From NCBI GenBank assembly GCA_944326495.1, contig CALVEE010000039.1:1-16273 (forward strand): a stretch of 16,273 nt of DNA, written 5' to 3'. The notes below the pieces were generated by a model. The model was not told the origin of the DNA. It saw only the letters and a list, made by a program, of their open reading frames with translations, and did no database searches. This DNA comes from Candidatus Gastranaerophilales bacterium. GTDB lineage: Bacteria; Cyanobacteriota; Vampirovibrionia; Gastranaerophilales; Gastranaerophilaceae. Made by a program: the position numbers and the translations under genes. This document shows, in pieces, positions 4,794-13,439 of the stretch (position 1 is its first letter; each line of letters begins with the position of its first letter).

Positions 4794-6740
4794 ATGAAAA
4801 TTTTCCCAATCAATAATTCGGTTCAAACAAGATGCAGTGCAAGAACTTTCAGGAGACGAACAGATGTAAACTTTACAGAAAAACCGGATGTTTTTGAAAA
4901 GAAAAATGTTTATGATAATGCTGTTTCTTTTCAGGGTTTAAATGCAAAAGGTGTTGTCAGGCAGCGGGGACTTTTGTTCCATATAACAAGCCTTCCTGCT
5001 CATCGTTCATATTGCGGGCAATTCGGGGATGAACAGACTACAAAATTTATTAAATGGTTAAATGATGCTAAACAAACGCATTGGATTATGAGTCCGTTGA
5101 ATGCGCTGGAAGATAATCTTTGTCCTTACAGTTCTGTTGGCAGATTCAGCAGAAATAAGTTTATTGTAAATTTAAATAAACTAACGGGAAAAGAATATGG
5201 AAAAATTCTTAAACCCAAAGAGCTTCCTGATGATATAACCGTGCCTGAGTTTACGTTTGAAATGCTTGAAAAACAGAAGAGTCCGCGATTTGAGCTTGCT
5301 TTTTCAAGATTTCAGAAATTGCCCGAAACAGCAAGCATTAAAAAGGAATATAATAAATTCTTAAAAGAAAACGATGATTTATGGTTGGATGATTATGCAA
5401 ATTACGATGTTTTATCTAAAAAATTTGGTTCATACTGGCTAAATTGGGATAAAAGTTTACAGACAGCGCCTGAAGATGCCAGAAAAGAAGGTATTACATT
5501 ACAAGATAAAATTTTAAATGTTTTAGAAGGGAAGATTTCCAGAGAAGAATATCAAAACAAAGTCGATTTATACAAATTTGAACAATTTTTATATGACAAA
5601 CAGTATAATGAATTAACAAAAGAATTAGATAAAAAAGGGATTAGAATATTACAAGATTTACCGATTGGCGTAAGCTATGGCGGTGTTGACGTTTGGGGTA
5701 AGAAAAATATTTTTCTCCTCGGCAATGATTTTAAACCATCAAAAGTAAGCGGCTGTCCGCCGGAAAAAGCTTATCCTTACACACAATGCTGGGGACAAGC
5801 GCTATATGATTATGATTCACCTGATTTTTGGAAATATCAGGAAGCCTCTATTAGGCAGCTCTTGAAAAATACTGATTTAAGACTCGATCATTTTGTCGGA
5901 TATATTAATAGAGCCGAAATACCATCAACACTTAAGACAACAGATGGAAGAACACTACAATTTTATGAGATATTCAGGCCTATAGAAGAAGGCGGTTTAG
6001 GAACCAATTATTTCGACAACAACTGGGTAAAAAATATCTATGACAAAAAAAGCCCTAAAGGAGAAAATATTGTTGAATTATTTGTGCGTGTTGCAAAAGA
6101 GCTTGGAAAAAAGCCGGAAGAAACATATATTCTAGAAGATTTTGGCCCGTTAGGAAAAACTAAATTATACAAAGAATTCCATAAAAAGTTTGGTAAAAAT
6201 TTTACAAGCCAACAAATACCAATCGGTATGGATATTTGTGACCCTAAAAACAGAAAGAAAATGCTGCAATCTAATGTTGCAATTTTAACAGGAAATCACG
6301 ATTTACCACCATTAAGAGAATTTGTGGACAAACTTACTGATAATACAAAGCTTTCCAGACGTGATAAAACTGCACAGAAAAAATTCGCAAAATTCTGTCA
6401 GGAAGAACTTAAATTAACGCCAGAGGAAATGCAGGATAAAAATGCAATATATGAAAACCTTCTAAAATGGCATTATACAATGGATGTTAAGCAGGTTCAG
6501 ACAACGCTTCAGGATGCATTAGGGATTTATTTCAGACCGAATATTCCGGGGTTCTGGAACGGTATGTATGATAAATTTTTAATGAAAACAACTCCTGAGG
6601 CTCTTTTGCCCTACTGGAGCAGGGTTTTTCCGAAAGATTTTCTTTCCCGCGATAATCAAGGAGGTATAAATCCTGGATACAAAAAACTTGCAGATAAATT
6701 CACACAAATGATGAAAGAACTGTATCCTAAAGAAAAATAA
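4794..6740 (+). CDS. malQ: 4-alpha-glucanotransferase (amylomaltase), GH77
   Basis: This enzyme moves alpha-1,4-glucan segments between maltodextrins, releasing glucose, in the cytoplasmic use of glycogen or maltodextrin. The catalytic triad is visible: nucleophile Asp365 in LRLDHF, acid/base Glu448 in LEDFG and stabiliser Asp503 in GNHD. Other GH77 motifs are RILQDLPIGVSYGGVDVW near 283-300 and CPPEKAYPYTQCWGQALYD near 319-337. The 648 residues exceed the usual 500 or so of a bare catalytic domain. About 55 extra residues are at the N-terminus: MKIFPINN, a basic stretch and then VSFQG before the domain begins at RGLLFHITSLP. That leader resembles the start of the phosphatase at 13408. AAAGGA precedes the ATG. 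It is monocistronic and ends at a terminator-like hairpin. Confidence 0.9.
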   Translation: MKIFPINNSVQTRCSARTFRRRTDVNFTEKPDVFEKKNVYDNAVSFQGLNAKGVVRQRGLLFHITSLPAHRSYCGQFGDEQTTKFIKWLNDAKQTHWIMSPLNALEDNLCPYSSVGRFSRNKFIVNLNKLTGKEYGKILKPKELPDDITVPEFTFEMLEKQKSPRFELAFSRFQKLPETASIKKEYNKFLKENDDLWLDDYANYDVLSKKFGSYWLNWDKSLQTAPEDARKEGITLQDKILNVLEGKISREEYQNKVDLYKFEQFLYDKQYNELTKELDKKGIRILQDLPIGVSYGGVDVWGKKNIFLLGNDFKPSKVSGCPPEKAYPYTQCWGQALYDYDSPDFWKYQEASIRQLLKNTDLRLDHFVGYINRAEIPSTLKTTDGRTLQFYEIFRPIEEGGLGTNYFDNNWVKNIYDKKSPKGENIVELFVRVAKELGKKPEETYILEDFGPLGKTKLYKEFHKKFGKNFTSQQIPIGMDICDPKNRKKMLQSNVAILTGNHDLPPLREFVDKLTDNTKLSRRDKTAQKKFAKFCQEELKLTPEEMQDKNAIYENLLKWHYTMDVKQVQTTLQDALGIYFRPNIPGFWNGMYDKFLMKTTPEALLPYWSRVFPKDFLSRDNQGGINPGYKKLADKFTQMMKELYPKEK

Positions 6741-6770
6741 CGATACTTTGAAATGAACTTGTTTCTTTTC

Positions 6771-6823
6771 AAAAACAACGCTGTCTCACACACCAAAACA
6801 ATCTCCGAGGCAGTGTTGTTTTA
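6771..6823 (+). terminator. terminator-like hairpin after the GH77 gene
   Basis: AAACAACGCTGTCT (6773-6786) pairs with AGGCAGTGTTGTTT (6808-6821) along 14 bp including two G-U pairs. Flanking A's and T's extend the stem, and an AT-rich tail follows. The 21-base loop is long for a classical terminator, but the position 30 bases after the stop fits. Confidence 0.6.
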
Positions 6824-6990
6824 TTAAATATGTGTGTTTATAAGTTGGATATTGCATCTATCCCTATTGGATATAAGTGTATTGCAGAATCAAATATACA
6901 ATAATCCCATAGCGTAAAACTTGCTCTGCAAAAAATTATCTTCAAGAAAATTCATCTTTTTCATCTCCTAAACTTCTTAAGCTAAATCAG
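6824..6990. other. intergenic stretch with no recognised feature
   Basis: This AT-rich DNA lies between the terminator and the GC-rich repeat. I see no open frame of note, no promoter and no strong hairpin. Since an activase relic lies just downstream, part of this stretch could be decayed coding sequence, but I cannot align it to anything. Confidence 0.3.
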
Positions 6991-7022
6991 CACCCACCCC
7001 ACCCCTCCCTCAAAAGGGAGGG
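6991..7022. repeat. GC-rich hairpin repeat, copy 2 (inverted)
   Basis: CACCCACCCCA is followed by CCCTCCCT (7003-7010), a CAAA loop and AGGGAGGG (7015-7022). This is the reverse complement of 1662-1693 apart from one missing base. Both copies continue on the GGGAGGG side into GCGCCA after a short spacer, so the shared unit may be longer than the hairpin. It ends about 20 bases before the activase relic. Confidence 0.75.
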
Positions 7023-7041
7023 TGCAGGCGCCAGGTAAAGT

Positions 7042-7086
7042 CTGTTGAGCAGGTTTGTTCTTTGTGAAGGCTTGATGTCAGAGTAA
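7042..7086 (+). pseudogene. relic of the C-terminus of a second activase gene
   Basis: Twelve codons (7042-7077) followed by TCA GAG TAA read LLSRFVLCEGLM-SE and a stop. The activase at 3689 ends LLGRFVLCEGLI and a stop (4313-4351). The DNA matches at 30 of 36 bases. Five of the six differences are third-codon positions, the pattern of sequences that diverged as coding genes. Upstream the frame is closed by TAA at 7036, and the GC-rich repeat lies just before it. This is best read as the last piece of a lost paralogue. Its short length leaves some doubt. Confidence 0.6.
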
Positions 7087-7100
7087 ATTTTATGTATACT
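7072..7100 (+). promoter_or_regulatory. GH57 promoter whose -35 box lies in the activase relic
   Basis: TTGATG (7072-7077) is 17 bases before TATACT (7095-7100). The -35 box coincides with the Leu-Met codons of the relic. The GH57 ATG at 7109 is only eight bases beyond the -10 box and no Shine-Dalgarno site is present, so the transcript is probably leaderless or nearly so. Confidence 0.6.
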
Positions 7101-7108
7101 CTAATTGT

Positions 7109-9343
7109 ATGAATAAGCATAAACTTTCGCTTGCAATATACTGGCATATGCATCAGCCGGTCTATGAACTTGAAGGGACTTATCTTATGCCCTGGGTTCG
7201 TCTGCATGCTGTAAAAGATTATCTGGATATGGCGCTTATTTTAGAAAAATTTCCTAATTTAAAGCTCAATTTTAACATTGTTCCGGCTTTATTGGATTCT
7301 ATAATAGATTATGCTGAAAACAACTGTCACGATATTCATTCTGAACTTACGGCTTCTGATACAGAGAGTCTTAACGATGAAGAAAAAGCGTTTATTTTAA
7401 ATAATTTTTTCAGCTCTAAATATGAAACAATGATTTATCGGAGTGAAAATTATAAAAATCTATTCCAGAAACGTTTTGCCAAAGATGTTCCAAATATTGA
7501 AGAATTTAGTGAAGAAGAGTATTCTGATCTGATGGCTCTTTTTAATCTGGTCTGGATAGATCCGGTTCATTTTGAACGTTATCCGCGCTTAAAAGAGCTT
7601 TGGGAAAAACAGCGGGGATACACAAAAGACGACAGATTAGAAATTCTCGATATTCAAAAGCAAATAATAAGAGAGATTATACCGGCTTATAGAAAATATA
7701 TACAGCAAGGCAGAATAGAGCTTACAACAAGCCCGTATTACCATGCAATACTTCCGATACTTATTGATGTAAAAGCTTCCGTAAAATCTGTTATGACAAC
7801 AGAAGGTTTGCCGCAGTCACTGGGGATGCTTGATGATGCAAAATTACAGATAAGAAGCGCTCTGGATAGAATAGAAGAGGTTTTTGGAGTCCGTCCTAAA
7901 GGTATATGGCCGCCGGAGCTCTGTCTGGGGCCAAAGACCCTAAACATTCTGGCTAAAGAAGGTATAAAATGGACGATTTCTGATGAAGGGGTTTTGTCTA
8001 ATTCTATAAATTTCGATTTTATTCGGGATTTTAAAGGAAACTTAAATGACCCGTATCATTTATTAAAAGTTTATACTTATCAGACAAAAGAGTCTGATAT
8101 AGACATTATTTTCAGGGATAGATCAATACCAAATCTTATTAATTTTGAATATGCCGGTATTAATTCAGAGATGGCTTCCGGAGATTTGTACGACAAAATT
8201 AAAACTATTCAAAATAAACTGCTTGTATCACCAGATGAAACTCATCTCTTAACGATAGCTTCTGATTGCGAAAACTGCTGGGAAAATTACCAGAATGACG
8301 GCAGAGATTTTTTGGAAAACTTTTATTCGCTTATAGTAAATGACGAGACTCTTGAAACTGTGTTAATAAGCGATTACATAGACTCTGACAAGCACAAAAA
8401 GAGCTTAAAGAAAATTCATTCCGGCTCCTGGATTGATAAGACTTTCCAGTACTGGATAGGAGAGCCCGAAAAAAATAAGGCCTGGGCGCTTTTAAAGAAA
8501 ACAAAGGATGATTTTGAAGAATTTGCAAAAGATAACAAAAATAATCCTAATCTTGCGATTGCAAAACGCGAACTTTTAATTGCAGAAGGCAGCGACTGGT
8601 TCTGGTGGTATGGCGAGCCGAATAATTCCGGACAGGATTTCGTTTTTGACTATATGTTTAGGGAAAGACTCAAGAATGTTTATTTAATACTCGGTTTGAA
8701 TTATCCGGAATATCTTGATACGACTTTAATAAGAGCAATAGAAGTTCCGTTTAAGCATCCTAAAAGAAATATCAGCCCGAGGATGGACGGCTTAATATCC
8801 AGCAATGATGACTGGTATAATGCCGGGTCGATAAGCATGCTGGACGGGCCTGTTTTTAGAGAAAATAAAAATGTTGATAAAATATTATTCGGCTGTGATA
8901 ATGATAATATTTATTTTAGGCTTCATGTAAACAAAGGTTCGGGAGAAATAAGTTTCATAGACAGAATTAATCAATTCTATATTTATACAAGAAATTCCGT
9001 AAGAATAGGCGAAAGAGCTTTCATAAGACTTATAAGCAAGACGGATAATCCTTATCCGATATTGCTTGAGAAGTTTGAACATGAACTCACGCTTACTTTA
9101 ATCAAGGATACATTGTATCCGATAAGACTAACATCTGTTTTACATCCGAATATGTGGACGCTCGGAAACCCTGACGGAATTGAAATTATATATAAGGAAG
9201 TTATAGATATCCGCATTCCGTTTGAAAAATTGGGAATAATGCCGGGCGAAAGTGTTGAGTTTTTTATGGCAAATACTGATTCCGGAGTGAAAAATACATA
9301 TATTCCGCAGGAGATTTTGTTATCATTGAGCAGAACATGCTAA
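7109..9343 (+). CDS. GH57 alpha-glucan hydrolase (amylase/amylopullulanase type)
   Basis: This 744-residue enzyme probably cleaves alpha-1,4 (and perhaps alpha-1,6) bonds in glycogen or starch fragments. The five GH57 regions are recognisable. They are HMHQP at 13-17, GIWPPE at 265-270, ISDEG with the likely nucleophile Glu293, ASDCENCWE with the likely acid/base Asp386, and GSDWFWWYGEP near 493-503. From about residue 550 a beta-rich tail begins with MDGLISSNDDWYNAG. It resembles the carbohydrate-binding or glucodextranase-like C-terminal domain found on related GH57 enzymes. No signal peptide is present, so it acts inside the cell, next to the GH77 gene but with its own promoter. There is no Shine-Dalgarno site. 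The bond specificity cannot be fixed from sequence. The next gene is 111 bp away with its own promoter. Confidence 0.88.
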   Translation: MNKHKLSLAIYWHMHQPVYELEGTYLMPWVRLHAVKDYLDMALILEKFPNLKLNFNIVPALLDSIIDYAENNCHDIHSELTASDTESLNDEEKAFILNNFFSSKYETMIYRSENYKNLFQKRFAKDVPNIEEFSEEEYSDLMALFNLVWIDPVHFERYPRLKELWEKQRGYTKDDRLEILDIQKQIIREIIPAYRKYIQQGRIELTTSPYYHAILPILIDVKASVKSVMTTEGLPQSLGMLDDAKLQIRSALDRIEEVFGVRPKGIWPPELCLGPKTLNILAKEGIKWTISDEGVLSNSINFDFIRDFKGNLNDPYHLLKVYTYQTKESDIDIIFRDRSIPNLINFEYAGINSEMASGDLYDKIKTIQNKLLVSPDETHLLTIASDCENCWENYQNDGRDFLENFYSLIVNDETLETVLISDYIDSDKHKKSLKKIHSGSWIDKTFQYWIGEPEKNKAWALLKKTKDDFEEFAKDNKNNPNLAIAKRELLIAEGSDWFWWYGEPNNSGQDFVFDYMFRERLKNVYLILGLNYPEYLDTTLIRAIEVPFKHPKRNISPRMDGLISSNDDWYNAGSISMLDGPVFRENKNVDKILFGCDNDNIYFRLHVNKGSGEISFIDRINQFYIYTRNSVRIGERAFIRLISKTDNPYPILLEKFEHELTLTLIKDTLYPIRLTSVLHPNMWTLGNPDGIEIIYKEVIDIRIPFEKLGIMPGESVEFFMANTDSGVKNTYIPQEILLSLSRTC

Positions 9344-9350
9344 AAACTGC

Positions 9351-9379
9351 TTGCATAAAAGTTTATTCTATGGCATAAT
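9351..9379 (+). promoter_or_regulatory. promoter of the Snf2 gene
   Basis: TTGCAT (9351-9356) and CATAAT (9374-9379) are separated by exactly 17 bases. Transcription would start near 9386, giving a 5' leader of about 70 bases. The -35 box lies just after the GH57 stop codon, and no terminator for GH57 is visible. Confidence 0.55.
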
Positions 9380-9394
9380 GTAATCAAGGTTGGG

Positions 9395-9426
9395 AGCCTT
9401 ATAGGTGGTCAAGATTTTGGCCGGCT
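9395..9426 (+). other. folded 5' leader of the Snf2 mRNA
   Basis: GGTCAA (9407-9412) pairs with TTGGCC (9417-9422) around GATT, with one G-U pair. An outer AGCC/GGCT pair (9395-9398 with 9423-9426) closes it. A U-rich TATTTTTAG follows. It might modulate translation or early termination. It matches no riboswitch I recognise. Confidence 0.3.
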
Positions 9427-9454
9427 ATTTTTAGTATTTACAAGCCCGAAAAGG

Positions 9455-12400
9455 ATGAGTACCTCACATTTTATGAGCGGATTTGAATTTAATTATGACT
9501 TTTTGAAAAAGAATGCAACGCCCGGAAGCTGGAGGCGCGGTTATGAGTATTACCAGAAAGATATGATTTTGGAAGCTTACCCTGAAAAGAATTTCTTTAA
9601 GGGGAAAGTTAAAGGTAATTATCAGGATTTTTATATTACTGATTTAATCTTCAAGAAAAACAAAATTGAAGCCAGATGCAACTGCCCTTTAAAAGAAGAG
9701 TGGTGTAAACATGCTGTTGCAATAGGTTTAAAAGCTATTGAGAATAGAGCTTATGAAAATTGGATGCTTGAAAAATACGGGGTTGAGCCGGATAATTCTG
9801 ATACGGATACTGCTCTTAAAGAAGCACCGAAAGGAAGTTATATTTTTCATTTTAACCCCAAAAGACGCCAGAATTTCTTCTCAATACTTGTTAGAGACCG
9901 CTCTACAAATAAAATTGTACGTTCGCTGGAAAATATCTTAAGAGCGTTGATTGATGTACAGAGGACTAACCCTGATTTTGAGCTTAACGAGGCACAAAAG
10001 TCAGAGCTTGCATTATTTCAGACTCTTTTAAAGATTTCTAAGCAGGATAAAAAAGCCGGATGGTATGATATTCCGATTACAAAATTCGCACCGGTATTTC
10101 CTCTAATGGCAGAATTAGAAGAAGTTTTAGACGAAAAAACTAAAGAGAGAATTCAGTTTACTGATAATGTCTGGAATTTAAATCTGGATGTTTCAACAAC
10201 TACAATTAACGGCGGAACAAATATTGTTCTTGAGCTATTCTGGACAAGACCTGACAAAGAAGGCATTATACCCTTTGAAGAAGTTAAGTATTTCTCAAGA
10301 CAGATTAAGTGGGGAAGGTATAAAAATATTATTTTCCCGATTAATATAGCGATGAATGAACTTCCGCAAAGTATTATTAAATCTACTTTCACCGATTTAA
10401 AAGAGGCGGATGGAGGTAAATTCGTATATGAAGAATTGCCGCATCTTAAAGAGATAATGAATGTTACTATAGCGGATAATATTTCTAAGCTTCTTTTAGA
10501 CCACAAACCACCGCTTAATGTGGTAACACTTGGTATTGATTATGATCAGTCTCTTAAGGCATCGTTGGAATTTGATTATTCAGGCGTTAGAGTGCCGTAT
10601 TCCAAGAGTAAAGATAAATCTCCTTATATATCAGTAAAGAGTGATGAACAAGACGGGCTTGTTTACTGGATAAAAAGAGATTACGAACATGAACAGATGG
10701 CATACAATATGCTTCTTGCCTGCAAATTTGTTCCGATGCAGACAAATAACCTTGCTTTAGAAAAAGAAAATGCAATAGATTTTTATAACTACTATATCCA
10801 GCAGGCAGGCGAGGGGTGGAAGTTTGAAGAAAGAGATGATATGAATTTCTTCAAGCTTCTGGAAGAGCCTTTTAAGATGTGTGCAAAAATTGATTTTTCG
10901 GAAGAGTCTATAGACAGTATGGAAATTCAGCTCTACGGACAGGTCGGCGATGAAATCATCAACTTTGATGATATTTACGAAACAATACAGAGCGGAGAAA
11001 AGTATGCAAGGGTAAGAAGCCTCGGCTTTGTTGAGTATCCGGCGCAGAATATTTACCAGATTATGCGTTCATTTAACTCGTTTGACGCATATAGAAACAA
11101 TGAAAACATGTTTTTGGTTAAAACATACCGTGTCGGCTTGATTACAGAGCTTAAAAACCAGGGATTTGAGCTTGTAATGAGTGAAAAATTCCAAAAATTC
11201 TGGAACCAGATTTCTACATTCTCAACAACTTCTGACGGAGTCGAGCTGCCGGAGGGGGTTAATGCAGAGTTTAGAGAATATCAGATTAAAGGTTTCCACT
11301 GGCTCTGGTTCTTGTATCAATATGGTTTAAACGGAATATTGGCTGATGATATGGGGCTTGGTAAAACTCTGCAGGCATTAGCGCTTTTAGAAAAAGCAAA
11401 AGAAGTAGACGGGCCTCAAACCACTCTGGTTATTGCTCCGACTACTGTCGTGTTTAACTGGGAAGCTGAAATACAAAAATTCACTCCGGGATTGAGCTGT
11501 CTTAAACTTACCGGAGCAGATAGAAAAGGCTTATTTAAACATATTCCTGAATATGATATTGTAATTACTAGTTATGCGCTTGTAAGACGTGATATAGCAA
11601 AACTTAAGAAACATCATTTCAGATATGTTATTCTGGATGAATCTCAAAATATTAAAAACGCAATTTCTCAAACCGCACAGGCTGTAAAAGAGCTTCAATC
11701 GGATCATAAACTTGCTCTATCGGGTACTCCGATTGAAAACAAACTGGAAGAGCTGTGGTCTGTATTTGATTTTCTTATGCCGGGCTTCCTGTTTAATGCT
11801 GCAGAATTCAATTACAGATACGTAACTCCGATTATGGAAAGACAGGATAAGACTGTTGAGAAGCGTTTGAAACTGCAAATATTCCCGTTCATCTTAAGGC
11901 GTATGAAACGCGATGTTGCAAAAGATCTTCCAGATAAAGTTGAAAATATGGCATACTGTGAACTTACGGACGAGCAGAGAGACTTTTATCTTGAAGTTCT
12001 TGACAGTACAAAAGAAGAACTCTTTAAGAGTATTGAACTTAACGGGCTTGAAAAGAGCCGGATGTCAATATTCTCAGCTCTTCTTAGATTGCGCCAGATT
12101 TGCTGTCATCCGCGTTTATATGATAAAGAACATGTTAAAGGCGTCATGAAATCAGGTAAATTTGAATACCTGAAGGGTATGCTTGAACAGATTATTCAAG
12201 AAAAACACAGGGTACTTCTATTCAGCCAGTTTGTGGATATGCTTGATATCATTAAAGCTTGGCTTGAAAGAGAAGGTATTCCTTACGAATACTTAACCGG
12301 AAAGACAAAAGACCGCCAGAAAGCAGTTGAAAACTTTAACAATAATTCGAATATTCCGATATTCTTAATAAGCTTAAAAGCCGGCGGCACAGGGTTGAAT

Positions 12401-12664
12401 TTAACCGGTGCGGATTATGTAATCCACTACGACCCGTGGTGGAACCCGGCAGTTGAGGATCAGGCAACTGATAGAGCTTATCGTATCGGGCAGACAAAGA
12501 AAGTATTTGTTTACAGACTTATTACTAAAAATACGGTTGAAGAAAAAATCCAGAAAATTAAAGGCAGAAAGCGCGATCTTGTTGACAGCGTAGTTTCGAT
12601 TGACAGAAATATTACAAAATCTCTTACAATGGAAGATTTGGAAGATATCTTCTCTGCGGATTAA
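9455..12664 (+). CDS. Snf2-family DNA-dependent ATPase with SWIM zinc finger
   Basis: This 1069-residue cytoplasmic protein is a superfamily 2 translocase that uses ATP to move along duplex DNA and displace or remodel bound proteins. An N-terminal SWIM zinc finger has ligands Cys75, Cys77, Cys84 and His86 (CxCx6CxH). A long unassigned middle region (about 120-590) resembles the extension of bacterial Snf2 proteins. The ATPase core has Walker A DDMGLGKT with Lys637, DESQ at 728-731, LSGTPIENKLEELW near 754-767, and the C-terminal lobe with SLKAGGTGLNLTGAD and the arginine-finger motif QATDRAYRIGQ. AAAGG directly touches the ATG at 9455, too close for ideal use, and an ATG at 9473 is possible. 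Its stop abuts the stop of the leftward phosphatase with no gap. The partner protein and the process are unknown. Confidence 0.92.
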   Translation: MSTSHFMSGFEFNYDFLKKNATPGSWRRGYEYYQKDMILEAYPEKNFFKGKVKGNYQDFYITDLIFKKNKIEARCNCPLKEEWCKHAVAIGLKAIENRAYENWMLEKYGVEPDNSDTDTALKEAPKGSYIFHFNPKRRQNFFSILVRDRSTNKIVRSLENILRALIDVQRTNPDFELNEAQKSELALFQTLLKISKQDKKAGWYDIPITKFAPVFPLMAELEEVLDEKTKERIQFTDNVWNLNLDVSTTTINGGTNIVLELFWTRPDKEGIIPFEEVKYFSRQIKWGRYKNIIFPINIAMNELPQSIIKSTFTDLKEADGGKFVYEELPHLKEIMNVTIADNISKLLLDHKPPLNVVTLGIDYDQSLKASLEFDYSGVRVPYSKSKDKSPYISVKSDEQDGLVYWIKRDYEHEQMAYNMLLACKFVPMQTNNLALEKENAIDFYNYYIQQAGEGWKFEERDDMNFFKLLEEPFKMCAKIDFSEESIDSMEIQLYGQVGDEIINFDDIYETIQSGEKYARVRSLGFVEYPAQNIYQIMRSFNSFDAYRNNENMFLVKTYRVGLITELKNQGFELVMSEKFQKFWNQISTFSTTSDGVELPEGVNAEFREYQIKGFHWLWFLYQYGLNGILADDMGLGKTLQALALLEKAKEVDGPQTTLVIAPTTVVFNWEAEIQKFTPGLSCLKLTGADRKGLFKHIPEYDIVITSYALVRRDIAKLKKHHFRYVILDESQNIKNAISQTAQAVKELQSDHKLALSGTPIENKLEELWSVFDFLMPGFLFNAAEFNYRYVTPIMERQDKTVEKRLKLQIFPFILRRMKRDVAKDLPDKVENMAYCELTDEQRDFYLEVLDSTKEELFKSIELNGLEKSRMSIFSALLRLRQICCHPRLYDKEHVKGVMKSGKFEYLKGMLEQIIQEKHRVLLFSQFVDMLDIIKAWLEREGIPYEYLTGKTKDRQKAVENFNNNSNIPIFLISLKAGGTGLNLTGADYVIHYDPWWNPAVEDQATDRAYRIGQTKKVFVYRLITKNTVEEKIQKIKGRKRDLVDSVVSIDRNITKSLTMEDLEDIFSAD

Positions 12665-13408
12665 TTATTTGACTATGCCGTTCATTAAGCGGAGTTTTAC
12701 GATTCTTGCATCAAAAATAGAACTAAAATCATCCGGCAGGCCAAGATATTTTTTGTGTTCGGTGGTAATATTTTTAAGCAAATTTTTCATTGCACCAATA
12801 TATTTGTTTGTAAAATTTGTTTCTTCCTTCATGTACATATGAGATAGAATCGGCGGTGATTTAGGTTCATTCGGGTTTATTAAGTAATTAAGCACAACCG
12901 CTAAATCTGTCCTATGTAAGCCCAAAAGGCAGGCCATGTAATATTTGCCTTCATTCATAAGTTTAAAAAAATCCGGCAGTTTTTTAATAAAAGCCTCGTT
13001 TTCTGCTATACGTTCTGCGGTAGAAAGTTTATCAGATAGCGGTAAATTGAATATCGGCATATTAATCTTAAGCTTGAAATTAACATAGTTTAATCCGTTT
13101 TCCCTGCAAGCTTGCGCGTATTTTGAATCAGAACCGCCTTCAGATCTTAAATCAATAATTGTGTTAATTCCGCATTCTTTAAGTTCTGTAAGCATAGAAG
13201 GCTTTTGATTTGCAAGCGTCACGCCGCGGATTGAATTTGAATCTATTAATCTAAAATGCTTTATGCCCATAATTTTAAGACGTGCTATATCAAGAGATCC
13301 GGTATTTTTTACAAACTCATCCTCAATAGGCACCGTCTTGTTATAATCCGGCACTGATTTAAATGAAGTTTGATTTGTTCTAAAAAGTGTGACAGGTAAT
13401 ATCCGCAT
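12665..13408 (-). CDS. tyrosine/dual-specificity-type phosphatase (CX5R)
   Basis: The 247-residue product has the phosphatase loop ACLLGLHRTD, a CX5R-T motif with nucleophile Cys160 and Arg166. Upstream it has the beta strand INTIIDLRSE (81-90), common in this superfamily ahead of the acid loop. The usual His before the catalytic Cys is Ala, and the general acid is not certain. Likely substrates are phosphotyrosine, another phosphoprotein or a phosphorylated small molecule. The first 20 residues (MRILPVTLF and then TSFKS) resemble the GH77 N-terminal leader, although the proteins are otherwise unrelated. It lies 31 bases downstream of ruvC on the same strand and is probably co-transcribed. 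No clear Shine-Dalgarno site precedes the ATG. Its last base touches the end of the Snf2 gene. Confidence 0.7.
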   Translation of the reverse strand: MRILPVTLFRTNQTSFKSVPDYNKTVPIEDEFVKNTGSLDIARLKIMGIKHFRLIDSNSIRGVTLANQKPSMLTELKECGINTIIDLRSEGGSDSKYAQACRENGLNYVNFKLKINMPIFNLPLSDKLSTAERIAENEAFIKKLPDFFKLMNEGKYYMACLLGLHRTDLAVVLNYLINPNEPKSPPILSHMYMKEETNFTNKYIGAMKNLLKNITTEHKKYLGLPDDFSSIFDARIVKLRLMNGIVK

Positions 13409-13439
13409 ATCATGATAAACCCGCTAAAAATTTTTTTTG

